Assembly: GCA_029883975.1 (NCBI GenBank) | Contig: JAOUIL010000031.1 | Span: 1 to 34,024, forward strand | DNA from: Betaproteobacteria bacterium | GTDB taxonomy: Bacteria; Pseudomonadota; Gammaproteobacteria; Burkholderiales; SG8-39 | DNA length: 34,024 nt | Direction: 5' to 3' | Part shown: piece after piece, positions 8,460-15,593 of the stretch | Numbering within the stretch: position 1 is the stretch's first letter | Layout of the letters: the number at the start of each line of letters is the position of its first letter | Notes under the pieces: model-generated | Database searches by the model: none | The model's input: the letters and a program-made list of their open reading frames with translations, nothing else | What the model was told of the DNA's origin: nothing | Program-made: the position numbers and the translations under genes

Positions 8460-9326
8460 ATGAGGCACGTCTACGGCTGGCTGCTGCTCACGCCAGCCGC
8501 GCTCCTGCTCGTCGGGTTCACGCACTTCCCGGCGGCGGCGACGCTGTTCGACAGCCTGTTCTCCACCGGGACGGTGGTGCGTCCGTCCCGGTTCGTCGCC
8601 TTGGGCAACTACGCCGCGCTCGCCGACGACCCGATCTTCTGGCAGGTGCTGGGCAACAACCTGTGGTTCGCGCTCGGCACCATCCCCACCTCGATGGCGA
8701 TCGCCATGCTGATGGCGATCTGGGTGAACGACCGGCTGCCGGCGCGCGCGCTGGTGCGCATGGCGTACTTCACGCCCACCGTGCTGCCGATGATCGCGGT
8801 GGCGAACCTGTGGCTGTTCTTCTACACGCCGCAGATCGGGCTGCTCGACCAGCTGAACGCCTGGCTCCTCGGCGCGCCGAGCCACAACTGGCTCGGCGAC
8901 CCGGCGACCGTGCTCGCCTGCACGATGGTCATGGTCGTCTGGAAGGAGGCCGGCTTCTTCATGATCTTCTACCTCGCCGCCCTGCAGTCGCTGCCGCCCG
9001 AGCTGGAAGAGGCGGCGAAGATGGAAGGGTCGTCGCGCTGGTACTTCTTCCGCCGCGTGACCTTCCCGCTGCTCATGCCGACGACGCTGTTCGTGCTGGT
9101 GAACGCGACCATCAACTCGTTCAAGCTGGTCGATCACCTCTTCATCCTCACCAAGGGCGGGCCGGACAACGCCTCGAGCCTGCTGCTCTACTACATCTAC
9201 CAGGTGGCGTTCAGCTTCTTCGACACCGCCTACGCCTCGACGCTCACCGTGATCCTGCTGCTGCTGCTCGCCGGGCTCGCGCTCGTGCAGTTCCAGCTGG
9301 TGGAAAGAAGGGTGCACTACCGGTGA
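8460..9326 (+). CDS. ugpA: ABC transporter permease, UgpA-like
   Basis: 288 aa with about six membrane segments. The EAA loop (EEAAKMEGSSRWYFFRRVTFP, about residues 180-200) is the contact with the ATPase and is typical of CUT1 permeases. It begins 4 bp after the binding-protein stop, and its TGA overlaps the GTG of the second permease (GTGA, 9323-9326), which indicates translational coupling. Works as a heterodimer with the next gene product in the inner membrane. Confidence 0.88.
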   Translation: MRHVYGWLLLTPAALLLVGFTHFPAAATLFDSLFSTGTVVRPSRFVALGNYAALADDPIFWQVLGNNLWFALGTIPTSMAIAMLMAIWVNDRLPARALVRMAYFTPTVLPMIAVANLWLFFYTPQIGLLDQLNAWLLGAPSHNWLGDPATVLACTMVMVVWKEAGFFMIFYLAALQSLPPELEEAAKMEGSSRWYFFRRVTFPLLMPTTLFVLVNATINSFKLVDHLFILTKGGPDNASSLLLYYIYQVAFSFFDTAYASTLTVILLLLLAGLALVQFQLVERRVHYR

Positions 9327-10141
9327 GCCCCGCGACCCGGCGCGCGCCGAGCCTGGAGACCGCCGCGGCATGGCTGCTCGCCCTGCTGTGGCTTTCGCCG
9401 TTGCTCTACGCGTTCTGGGCGGCGTTCCACCCGGTCGAGTACGCGACGCGCTTCGACCCGCTCGCGCCGCTCACGCTCGCCAACTTCGCCAAGGCCTGGA
9501 CCTACGCGCCGTTCCCGCGGCACTTCCTCAACACGGTGATGCTGGTGACGATGATCCTCGCCGCGCAGCTCGTGCTGTGCACGCTCGCCGGCTACGCCTT
9601 CGCCAGGTTCGAGTTCGCCGGGCGCGACATCGCCTTCGGCCTGGTGCTCGTGCAGCTGCTCATCATGCCGGAGGTGCTGATCGTCGAGAACTACCGCATC
9701 ATGAGCCGCCTCGGCCTGGTGGACACCCTGCTCGGCATCGGGCTGCCGTACATGGCGAGCGCCTTCGGCATCTTCCTGCTGCGCCAGACCTTCAAGACCG
9801 TGCCGCGCGAGCTGGAGGACGCCGCGCGCGTCGAGGGCTGCGGCTTCCTCGGCGTGCTGTGGCGCGTGTACGTGCCGCTCGCGCGCCCGACCTATCTCGC
9901 CTACGGCCTGGTGTCGGTGAGCTACCACTGGAACAACTTCCTGTGGCCGCTGATCGTCACCAACTCGGTGAACACGCGGCCGCTCACCGTGGGCCTCGCC
10001 ATCTTCGGCGCGCCCGAGTCGGGCGTGGACTGGGGCGTGATCAGCGCGGGCACGCTGATGGCGGTCGCGCCGCTGCTGGTCGCCTTCCTCCTCTTCCAGC
10101 GCCAGTTCATGCAGTCCTTCATGCAGGCGGGCATCAAATAG
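9323..10141 (+). CDS. ugpE: ABC transporter permease, UgpE-like
   Basis: 272 aa, six predicted membrane segments, starting at GTG 9323 within the stop of ugpA. The EAA loop reads LEDAARVEGCGFLGVLWRVYVP (about residues 165-186), where the Gly and hydrophobic spacing match the second CUT1 permease. The C-terminal segment SYHWNNFLWPLIVT is the typical UgpE/MalG stretch. The stop codon TAG 10139-10141 falls inside a 21-bp REP-like palindrome (10136-10156), so the gene ends exactly at the repeat; the last residues (MQAGIK) may have been altered by that insertion. Confidence 0.88.
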   Translation: MSPATRRAPSLETAAAWLLALLWLSPLLYAFWAAFHPVEYATRFDPLAPLTLANFAKAWTYAPFPRHFLNTVMLVTMILAAQLVLCTLAGYAFARFEFAGRDIAFGLVLVQLLIMPEVLIVENYRIMSRLGLVDTLLGIGLPYMASAFGIFLLRQTFKTVPRELEDAARVEGCGFLGVLWRVYVPLARPTYLAYGLVSVSYHWNNFLWPLIVTNSVNTRPLTVGLAIFGAPESGVDWGVISAGTLMAVAPLLVAFLLFQRQFMQSFMQAGIK

Positions 10142-10156
10142 GGACAGTCCCCATTT
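10136..10156. repeat. REP-like 21-bp palindrome at the ugpE/EEP junction
   Basis: AAATAGGGAC-A-GTCCCCATTT: two 10-base arms around a central A with one mismatched pair. It is followed by a partial direct repeat (CCCATTTAC twice, 10150-10167). The GGGGAC-GTCCCC core recalls REP-like palindromes associated with REP-type transposases in proteobacteria; that link is from memory. Only one copy occurs in the window and no transposase is near. It contains the ugpE stop codon and lies where the next gene should have its start codon. Confidence 0.55.
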
Positions 10157-10968
10157 ACCCCATTTACCTCGTTTCGTGGAACATCCAGAACGGCAAGGGC
10201 TGCGACGGGGTCACCGATCTCGCGCGCATTGCGCGCGTGGCGAAGGCAATGGGTGAAGCCGACGTCGTCTGCTTCCAGGAGATCGCGCGGCGCGATCCGG
10301 CGTTCGGTGGCGGTGCGGACCAGGTCGCCGAGCTTGCGGCGCTCTTTCCGGGATACGAGCCGGTCTTCGGCCCGACCCTGATCCGCGGCGAGCGCCAATA
10401 CGGCAACCTGATCCTCAGCCGCCTGCCGGTGCTGCAGGTATTCAACCACCTGCTGCCGCACCCGGCCGAAGGCGGCATCAAGCACATGCAGCGCCAGGCG
10501 ATCGAGGTGGTGGTGGAGGCAAGCTCCGGCCCGTTGCGCGTGATGACCACGCACCTCGAGTATTACTCGGCCGCGCACCGGGTGGCGCAGGTCGCGCGCC
10601 TGCGCGCCATCCAGGACGAGGTCGCGGGCAACGAGGCGCAGCCGGCCAAGGCGGCGCCGAGTCCCTACGATCCGGTGCCCCGGCCCGCCTCGCTCGTGCT
10701 CTGCGGCGACTTCAACATCGGGCCGGAAGACGCGGAGTACCGCGCGCTCTTCGCGCCGCCGCTCGTCGATGCCTGGCGCCATGCGCGCCCGAACGAGCCG
10801 CACCCGCCCACGACCGGTCTGTTCGACCGCAAGCAATGGCCGATGGGCGGGCACTGCCGCGACTACTTTGCGGTGACGCCGGATGTCGCCGCGCGCATCG
10901 CGCGGGTCGAGTGCGAGACTACAAGCGACGCCTCCGACCACCAGCCGCTGCGGCTCGCGCTGCGCTAG
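10153..10968 (+). CDS. Endonuclease/exonuclease/phosphatase (EEP) family hydrolase, start codon uncertain
   Basis: About 271 residues. All EEP motifs are present: SWNIQNG near the N-terminus, CFQEI (metal Glu), THLE, GDFNIGP and the terminal SDHQPL (catalytic Asp-His). The family hydrolyses phosphodiesters or phosphomonoesters with Mg2+; members include nucleases, sphingomyelinases and related lipases. Next to G3P transport and metabolism a glycerophosphodiester-type substrate is attractive but unproven. No ATG, GTG or TTG occurs in frame between the ugpE stop and the first conserved strand; only ATT codons (10153, 10162) are available. The REP-like palindrome occupies this spot, so the original start may have been lost or initiation may use ATT. 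Its stop abuts gpsA (TAGCTA). Confidence 0.75.
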   Translation: MYPIYLVSWNIQNGKGCDGVTDLARIARVAKAMGEADVVCFQEIARRDPAFGGGADQVAELAALFPGYEPVFGPTLIRGERQYGNLILSRLPVLQVFNHLLPHPAEGGIKHMQRQAIEVVVEASSGPLRVMTTHLEYYSAAHRVAQVARLRAIQDEVAGNEAQPAKAAPSPYDPVPRPASLVLCGDFNIGPEDAEYRALFAPPLVDAWRHARPNEPHPPTTGLFDRKQWPMGGHCRDYFAVTPDVAARIARVECETTSDASDHQPLRLALR

Positions 10969-11952
10969 CTAGCCGCCGAACGCCGAAGTGAGCCGCGCCA
11001 CGGCGGGCTCTAGACCCGCGCCGTGGTTGAGCAGGTCGTCGATGGCGTGCGAGATCGGCACCGCGACCTCGAGCCGCCGCGCGAGCCTGACCACCGCCTG
11101 CGCCGAGAACGCGCCCTCGAACACCTGCTTGCGCCCGGCGAGCACCTCGGCGAGCGTCTTGCCCTCGCCCAGCGCGAAGCCGAGCGAGGTGTTGCGCGAC
11201 TGCATGCTGTTCGCCGTCAGCATCATGTCGCCGATGCCGGCCAGGCCGTCGAAGGTCTTGCGCCGGGCGCCCTTGGCGAGGCCGAAGCGGATCGCCTCCG
11301 CCAGGCCCATGGTGACGAGGGTCGCGCGCGCGTTCTCGCCGAGCTTGCGGCCGGCGAGCACGCCGCTCGCGATCGCCACCACGTTCTTCATCAGCCCGCC
11401 GATCGCCGTGCCCACGAGGTCGGCGTTCGGGTGCACGCCGAAGCGGGGGTTGGCGATCGCCTCCGCGAGGCGCCGGCCGAGCGCGGCGTTGGCGCAGGCG
11501 AGCGCGACGCCGCACGGCAGATCGAGCGCGATCTCGCGCGCGAAGGACGGGCCGGAGAGCACCGCGATCCTCGAGCCGGGCAGCTCCTCGGCGAGCACCT
11601 CGGGCATCAGCGCGAGGCTGCCCTGCTCGAGCCCCTTCGAGCAGCTCACCACCGGCGTGCCGCGCGCGAGCACCTCGCGCAGGCGCGCCGCGATCTCGCG
11701 CATGTGCTGCGCGGGCGGCGCGAGCAGAAGGAAGTCGGCGCCGGCCGCCGCTTCGTCCATGTCGCGCGTCGCGCGGATGCCCTCCGGCAGGCGCACGCCA
11801 GCGAGGAAATGCGCGTTCTCGCCGCGCGCGTTGATGTCCTCGACGACCTCGGGCTCGCGCGCCCAGATCACTACCTCGTGCGCCGAGCGGCGCACCACGC
11901 AGGCCATCGCGGTGCCGAAGGCCCCGCCGCCGATCACGCCGATCTTCGCCAT
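10969..11952 (-). CDS. gpsA: NAD(P)-dependent glycerol-3-phosphate dehydrogenase
   Basis: 327 aa, standard GpsA length. The Rossmann motif IGGGAFGTA lies at residues 7-15, followed by SCSKGLE, GPSFAREI, the catalytic-lysine helix GGLMKNVVAIASG and GLAGIGDMMLTANSMQSRN. The enzyme interconverts dihydroxyacetone phosphate and sn-glycerol-3-phosphate, the backbone of phospholipids. The start codon is 17 bp from the divergent glpK start, so each promoter must lie over the other gene. On the minus strand TAAGAT (11967-11962) is a possible -10 that would leave a leader of only about 3 bases. With ugp genes and glpK it completes a glycerol/G3P module. A housekeeping gpsA may exist elsewhere. Confidence 0.93.
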   Translation of the reverse strand: MAKIGVIGGGAFGTAMACVVRRSAHEVVIWAREPEVVEDINARGENAHFLAGVRLPEGIRATRDMDEAAAGADFLLLAPPAQHMREIAARLREVLARGTPVVSCSKGLEQGSLALMPEVLAEELPGSRIAVLSGPSFAREIALDLPCGVALACANAALGRRLAEAIANPRFGVHPNADLVGTAIGGLMKNVVAIASGVLAGRKLGENARATLVTMGLAEAIRFGLAKGARRKTFDGLAGIGDMMLTANSMQSRNTSLGFALGEGKTLAEVLAGRKQVFEGAFSAQAVVRLARRLEVAVPISHAIDDLLNHGAGLEPAVARLTSAFGG

Positions 11953-11957
11953 GGGGT

Positions 11958-11963
11958 TAGCAT
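11958..11963 (+). promoter_or_regulatory. -10 element (TAGCAT) at -12 to -7 of the glpK start
   Basis: TAGCAT (four of six consensus) ends 7 bases before ATG 11970, so the predicted start site is the A of the ATG. No Shine-Dalgarno is present in CTTAAT-ATG. On the opposite strand TAAGAT (11967-11962) is placed similarly for gpsA, so two near-leaderless promoters would overlap in 17 bp. Confidence 0.45.
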
Positions 11964-11969
11964 CTTAAT

Positions 11970-13388
11970 ATGAGCGTCGCGCTCGCCATCGACCAGGGCA
12001 CGCACGCCAGCCGCGCGCTGCTGGTGGACGCAAGCGGCCGCGTGCTCGCGAGCGGCGTGCGCGAGATCGCGCTCGCCCGGCCGCAGCCCGACTGGGCGGA
12101 GCAGGACGGCGAGGAGATCGTCGCCTCGATTCTCGGCGCGATCGACGAGGCGCTCGCCGGCCGCAAGGACGAGATCGCCTGCGCGGGCCTGTCCAGCCAG
12201 CGCTCCACCGTCGTGTGCTGGGACCGCGTCACCGGCCGGACGCTGTCGCCGGTCTATTCCTGGCAGGACCGCCGCGCGCACGAGTGGATCTCGAGCCTGG
12301 AGGGCGCGCACGGCGAGGCGGTGCACGCGAAGACCGGACTGTACCTGTCGCCGCACTACGGCGCGAGCAAGCTGCGCTGGGCGCTCGAGCACCTGCCGGC
12401 GGTGCGCGCGGCGCGCGACGCGCGCACGCTCGCCTGGGGACCGATGGCGAGCTTCCTCGTCTTCCGCCTGACGAAGGAGCGCACCTTCGCCGCGGAGCCG
12501 CAGTGCGCAGCGCGCACGCAGCTGTGGAACATCCACGAGCGCGACTGGGACGCGGAACTGCTCGCGCTGTTCGGCCTGCCGGCGGGCTTCCTGCCCGCGA
12601 GCGTGCCGACCGTCCACGCCTGGGGCACGCTCCAGGCCGCAGGACGGGCGGTGCCGCTCACCGCGGTGAACGGCGACCAGTCGGCCGCGGTGTTCGCCTT
12701 CGGCTGGCCGGAGGAGGACTGCGCCTACGTGAACATCGGCACCAGCGCCTTCGTGCAGCGCGCGCTCGCGCGCCCGCCGCTGCACGTGCCGCGGCAGCTC
12801 ACCGGCATCATCCTCGCAGACCGCGACGTCACGGTCTCCATGGTCGAGGGCAACGTGAACGGCGCGGGCACCGCGCTCGAGTGGCTGGAGAAAGAGCTCG
12901 GCATCGACAACCCGGTCGAGCAGCTACCCGCCTGGCTCGAGCGGCCGGAGCCGCCGCCGCTCTTCCTCAACGGCATCGCCGGCCTCGGCGGGCCGTTCTG
13001 GAAGGCGGATTTCGCATCGCGCTTCGTCGGCGAAGGCGAGCCCTGGCAGAAGGCGGTGGCGGTGGTCGAGAGCATGGCCTTCCTGCTGCAGGCGAACATC
13101 GACCACATGGCGGAGCACGTGCCGCCCGCGCGGCGCATGCGCGTCTCGGGCGGCGTATCGCGCCTGGATGGCCTGTGCCGGCGGCTCGCCGCGGTGAGCG
13201 GCCTGCCCGTGCACCGGCGCGAGGACCCCGAAGCGAGCGCGCGCGGCATCGCCTATCTCGCGCTCGGCCGGCCCGCAGCCTGGAACAAGGCGGCGAGCGA
13301 GGAGGTGTTTTCCCCTGCGCCGGACGAGGCGCTCGCCGCGCGCTACCGGCGCTGGCGCGCGCTGATGCGCGAGGCGACCGGGGTTTGA
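11970..13388 (+). CDS. glpK: FGGY-family carbohydrate kinase, glycerol kinase-like
   Basis: 472 aa, about 25 shorter than E. coli GlpK. N-terminal phosphate loop IDQGTHASRALLVD, then GLSSQRSTVVCWD, YSWQDRRAHEW, KLRWALEHL, catalytic Asp in VNGDQSAAVFAFGW, the GTSAFVQ adenosine-binding loop and the RVSGGVSRLDGL motif near the C-terminus. FGGY kinases phosphorylate polyols and sugars with ATP; glycerol is the likely substrate given these motifs and the divergent gpsA. Departures from classical GlpK (WAEQDGEEI instead of W-x-EHDPxEI; HAS in place of TSS) leave room for another polyol. ATG 11970 has no Shine-Dalgarno but sits on the start site predicted by TAGCAT. Confidence 0.82.
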   Translation: MSVALAIDQGTHASRALLVDASGRVLASGVREIALARPQPDWAEQDGEEIVASILGAIDEALAGRKDEIACAGLSSQRSTVVCWDRVTGRTLSPVYSWQDRRAHEWISSLEGAHGEAVHAKTGLYLSPHYGASKLRWALEHLPAVRAARDARTLAWGPMASFLVFRLTKERTFAAEPQCAARTQLWNIHERDWDAELLALFGLPAGFLPASVPTVHAWGTLQAAGRAVPLTAVNGDQSAAVFAFGWPEEDCAYVNIGTSAFVQRALARPPLHVPRQLTGIILADRDVTVSMVEGNVNGAGTALEWLEKELGIDNPVEQLPAWLERPEPPPLFLNGIAGLGGPFWKADFASRFVGEGEPWQKAVAVVESMAFLLQANIDHMAEHVPPARRMRVSGGVSRLDGLCRRLAAVSGLPVHRREDPEASARGIAYLALGRPAAWNKAASEEVFSPAPDEALAARYRRWRALMREATGV

Positions 13389-13415
13389 CCTGGCGCAAGC
13401 CGGGAGGTGGCGCGG

Positions 13416-13429
13416 TTGACACAGATCAA
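13416..13429. promoter_or_regulatory. FNR/ANR-type box upstream of the USP gene
   Basis: TTGACACAGATCAA, centred at 13422.5. The class II start site would be near 13464; CATGAT (13451-13456, four of six) is at the right -10 position. That leaves a 15-base leader containing GGGAG before ATG 13479. FNR/ANR control of usp genes is known in other proteobacteria. Confidence 0.8.
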
Positions 13430-13478
13430 TTGACCCGGTAAGGCGTCCCGCATGATGTGAAGAAACCGGGAGACCCAC

Positions 13479-14312
13479 ATGTCCTACAAGACCATCCTCG
13501 TGCACCTCGACCACCGGCCGCGCAGCAGCGTGCGGCTGGAGCTCGCCTTCCGCCTCGCCGAGCGTTTCGACGCCCACCTGATCGGGCTGTTCGCGCCCGG
13601 CGGCGCGCGCCTGCCGTCGTATGCGCAGGCCGAAGGCGGGCCCTTGCTGCGCGAGGTGCTGGAGAAGCGGCGCAAGGAGATCGCCGAGGAGGCGCGCAAG
13701 CGTTTCCAGGACGTGGCCGGGCGCAACGGCGCGGGGCGCGCCGAGTGGCGTTCCTCGGAATCGGAGCCCGACGCGGCCGTGCGCCTGTCGGCGCGCTATG
13801 CCGACCTGGTGGTCGCGGGGCAGCCGGAAGCCGACGACGAGGGCGCGCTGCGCGGGCTGGCCGACGAGCTGGCGCTCACGGCCGGGCGGCCGGTGCTGTT
13901 CGTGCCGTACGCCGGCAAGTTCGCCGACGTCGGCAAGCGCGTGCTGATCGCCTGGGACGCGGGGCGCGAGGCGGCGCGCGCGGTGAGCGACGCGCTGCCG
14001 CTGCTCAAGGGCGCCGAGGCCGTGGAAGTCGCGGCCTTCGACCCGGAGCAGGCCGGGCGGCGGCACGGCCAGGATCCCGGCGCCGACATCGGCCTGTACC
14101 TCGCGCGCCACGGCGTCAAGGTCACGGCCGCGCGGCAGAGCGGGGCGGGCTACGAGGTGGGCGGTCAGATCCTGTCGCGCGCCGCCGACCACGGCGCCGA
14201 CCTGATCGTCATGGGCGCCTACGGCCACTCGCGCGTGCGCGAGCTGGTCCTGGGCGGTGCAACACGCACGCTGCTGGAGGCGATGACCATGCCGGTTCTG
14301 ATGTCGCACTGA
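13479..14312 (+). CDS. Universal stress protein, tandem USP domains
   Basis: 277 aa with two USP folds. Domain 1 (about residues 1-145) starts with YKTILVHLD and ends RPVLFVPYAG; domain 2 (about 150-277) starts KRVLIAWDAGREAARAV and ends with the nucleotide-binding pattern in DLIVMGAYGHSRVRELVLGG followed by MPVLMSH. The G-2x-G-9x-G pattern in domain 2 suggests ATP binding; domain 1 lacks it. USPs support survival in stasis and hypoxia. Start ATG 13479 has GGGAG (13468-13472) and a well-placed FNR-type box. The next gene starts 30 bp later with its own -10, so the two need not be an operon. Confidence 0.9.
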   Translation: MSYKTILVHLDHRPRSSVRLELAFRLAERFDAHLIGLFAPGGARLPSYAQAEGGPLLREVLEKRRKEIAEEARKRFQDVAGRNGAGRAEWRSSESEPDAAVRLSARYADLVVAGQPEADDEGALRGLADELALTAGRPVLFVPYAGKFADVGKRVLIAWDAGREAARAVSDALPLLKGAEAVEVAAFDPEQAGRRHGQDPGADIGLYLARHGVKVTAARQSGAGYEVGGQILSRAADHGADLIVMGAYGHSRVRELVLGGATRTLLEAMTMPVLMSH

Positions 14313-14321
14313 TTTCATTCG

Positions 14322-14343
14322 CGGCCGGTACAATCCCCGGCCG
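14322..14343. repeat. Perfect 7-bp inverted repeat enclosing the -10 of the methyltransferase gene
   Basis: CGGCCGG (14322-14328) and CCGGCCG (14337-14343) flank TACAATCC. TACAAT (14329-14334, five of six consensus) is a strong -10, and the right arm ends on the G of the GTG start codon 14343. The predicted start site is about 2 bases before GTG, so the mRNA would be nearly leaderless. The repeat could be an operator or a partial hairpin after the USP gene. Confidence 0.5.
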
Positions 14344-15593
14344 TGAGGAACCTCGCCGAAACGTTCGTGCGCCGCGCCGGGGCGCGTACCCGCGTGCCCT
14401 TCGCCGTGCGCTTCGCCGGCGGCGGCGAGTACCGCAACCGCGACGAGGCACCGGCCTTCACCGTCGTCTTCCACCGCGCGGCGGCCTACGCGCGCGTCGC
14501 GGCCTTCGGCCACATCGGCCTGCTGGAGTCCTACTTCGACGGCCAGGTGGACATCGACGGCAGCCTGGCGGCGGCCATGGCCGTGGGCATGGAGAGCGGG
14601 GCCGCGTCGAACAACCTGCTGGTCGGCGTGCGCAACCGCTGGCACGAGGTCCGGTTCTCCAACCGCGACTGGGCGCAGGCGAAGAAGAACGCCGAGTTCC
14701 ACTACGCGCTGGGCACCGAGTTCTACCGCTACTGGCTCGACGACCCGCACATGATGTACACCTGCGCCTACTGGAAGGAGGGCACCAAGACCCTCGAGGA
14801 GGCGCAGCGCAACAAGATCGAGCACGTGGCGCACAAGGTGCGCCTGCAGCCCGGCGAGAGCGTGGTCGACATCGGCAGCGGCTTCGGCGGTTTCATGTTC
14901 CATGCGCAATCCAGGTACGGCGTCAAGGTCACCGGCATCAACAACACGACCTCGCAGGTGGAGATGGTGCGCGCCGAGATCGCGCGCCGCGGCCTGGGGC
15001 ACTCGCTCGAGGTGATCGACACCGACTTCCGCGACGCGCGCCGCGAGTACGACAAGGTGGTCTCGATCGGCACGCTGGAGCACGCGGGGCGCGACGCGCT
15101 CGAGGAAGTGGTGCGCGCGCACGCGGCGTTCCTCAAGCCCGGCGGGCTGGGCATGCTGCATTTCATCGGCCACGTCGGGCACTTCCAGACCGAGTTCTTC
15201 ATCCGCAAGCACGTGTTCCCGGGCGGCTGGATCCCGAGCCTGGCGCACGCCATCGCCGCGCTGGAGCGCGCCGGCTGCGAGGTGGTGGACATCGAGAACC
15301 TGCGCCGCCACTACGCGCTGACGCTCGACGCCTGGGGCGAGCGCTTCGACCGCAACTGGGACAGGATCCGCGCGCTCGACCCGAAGAAGTTCGACGAGCG
15401 CTTCCGCCGCGTCTGGCGCGTGTACCTGTACGGCTGCGCGGAGATGTTCCGCTCGCCGAAGGGCTACACGCACCTGTTCCAGATCGTGTTCTCCAAGGGC
15501 AACATCACGCGCGAGAACTACCCGATGAGCCGGGGGTTCCTCTATGAGCCGCCTGCACGCCGCGAAGACGCAGGCGCTCAGAGAGCAGCTTAG
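14343..15593 (+). CDS. Cyclopropane-fatty-acid-synthase-family SAM methyltransferase
   Basis: 416 aa. The N-terminal 110 residues form the lipid-interaction domain; YTCAYWKEGTKTLEEAQRNK (about residues 139-158) is the CFA-synthase hallmark, and the SAM site follows (SVVDIGSGFGGFMFHAQ). The usual E-H-V-G appears as LEHAG. These enzymes methylate a double bond of an acyl chain in membrane phospholipid. The gene overlaps the next by 50 bp, which encodes a DHCR24-like FAD oxidoreductase. Such methyltransferase/FAD pairs make 10-methyl branched acids (BfaB/BfaA, TmsB/TmsA) in actinobacteria or furan fatty acids (UfaM/UfaD) in alphaproteobacteria. One of these products is therefore more likely than a cyclopropane ring; sequence alone does not decide which. 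Start GTG 14343 lacks a Shine-Dalgarno. Confidence 0.85.
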   Translation: MRNLAETFVRRAGARTRVPFAVRFAGGGEYRNRDEAPAFTVVFHRAAAYARVAAFGHIGLLESYFDGQVDIDGSLAAAMAVGMESGAASNNLLVGVRNRWHEVRFSNRDWAQAKKNAEFHYALGTEFYRYWLDDPHMMYTCAYWKEGTKTLEEAQRNKIEHVAHKVRLQPGESVVDIGSGFGGFMFHAQSRYGVKVTGINNTTSQVEMVRAEIARRGLGHSLEVIDTDFRDARREYDKVVSIGTLEHAGRDALEEVVRAHAAFLKPGGLGMLHFIGHVGHFQTEFFIRKHVFPGGWIPSLAHAIAALERAGCEVVDIENLRRHYALTLDAWGERFDRNWDRIRALDPKKFDERFRRVWRVYLYGCAEMFRSPKGYTHLFQIVFSKGNITRENYPMSRGFLYEPPARREDAGAQRAA

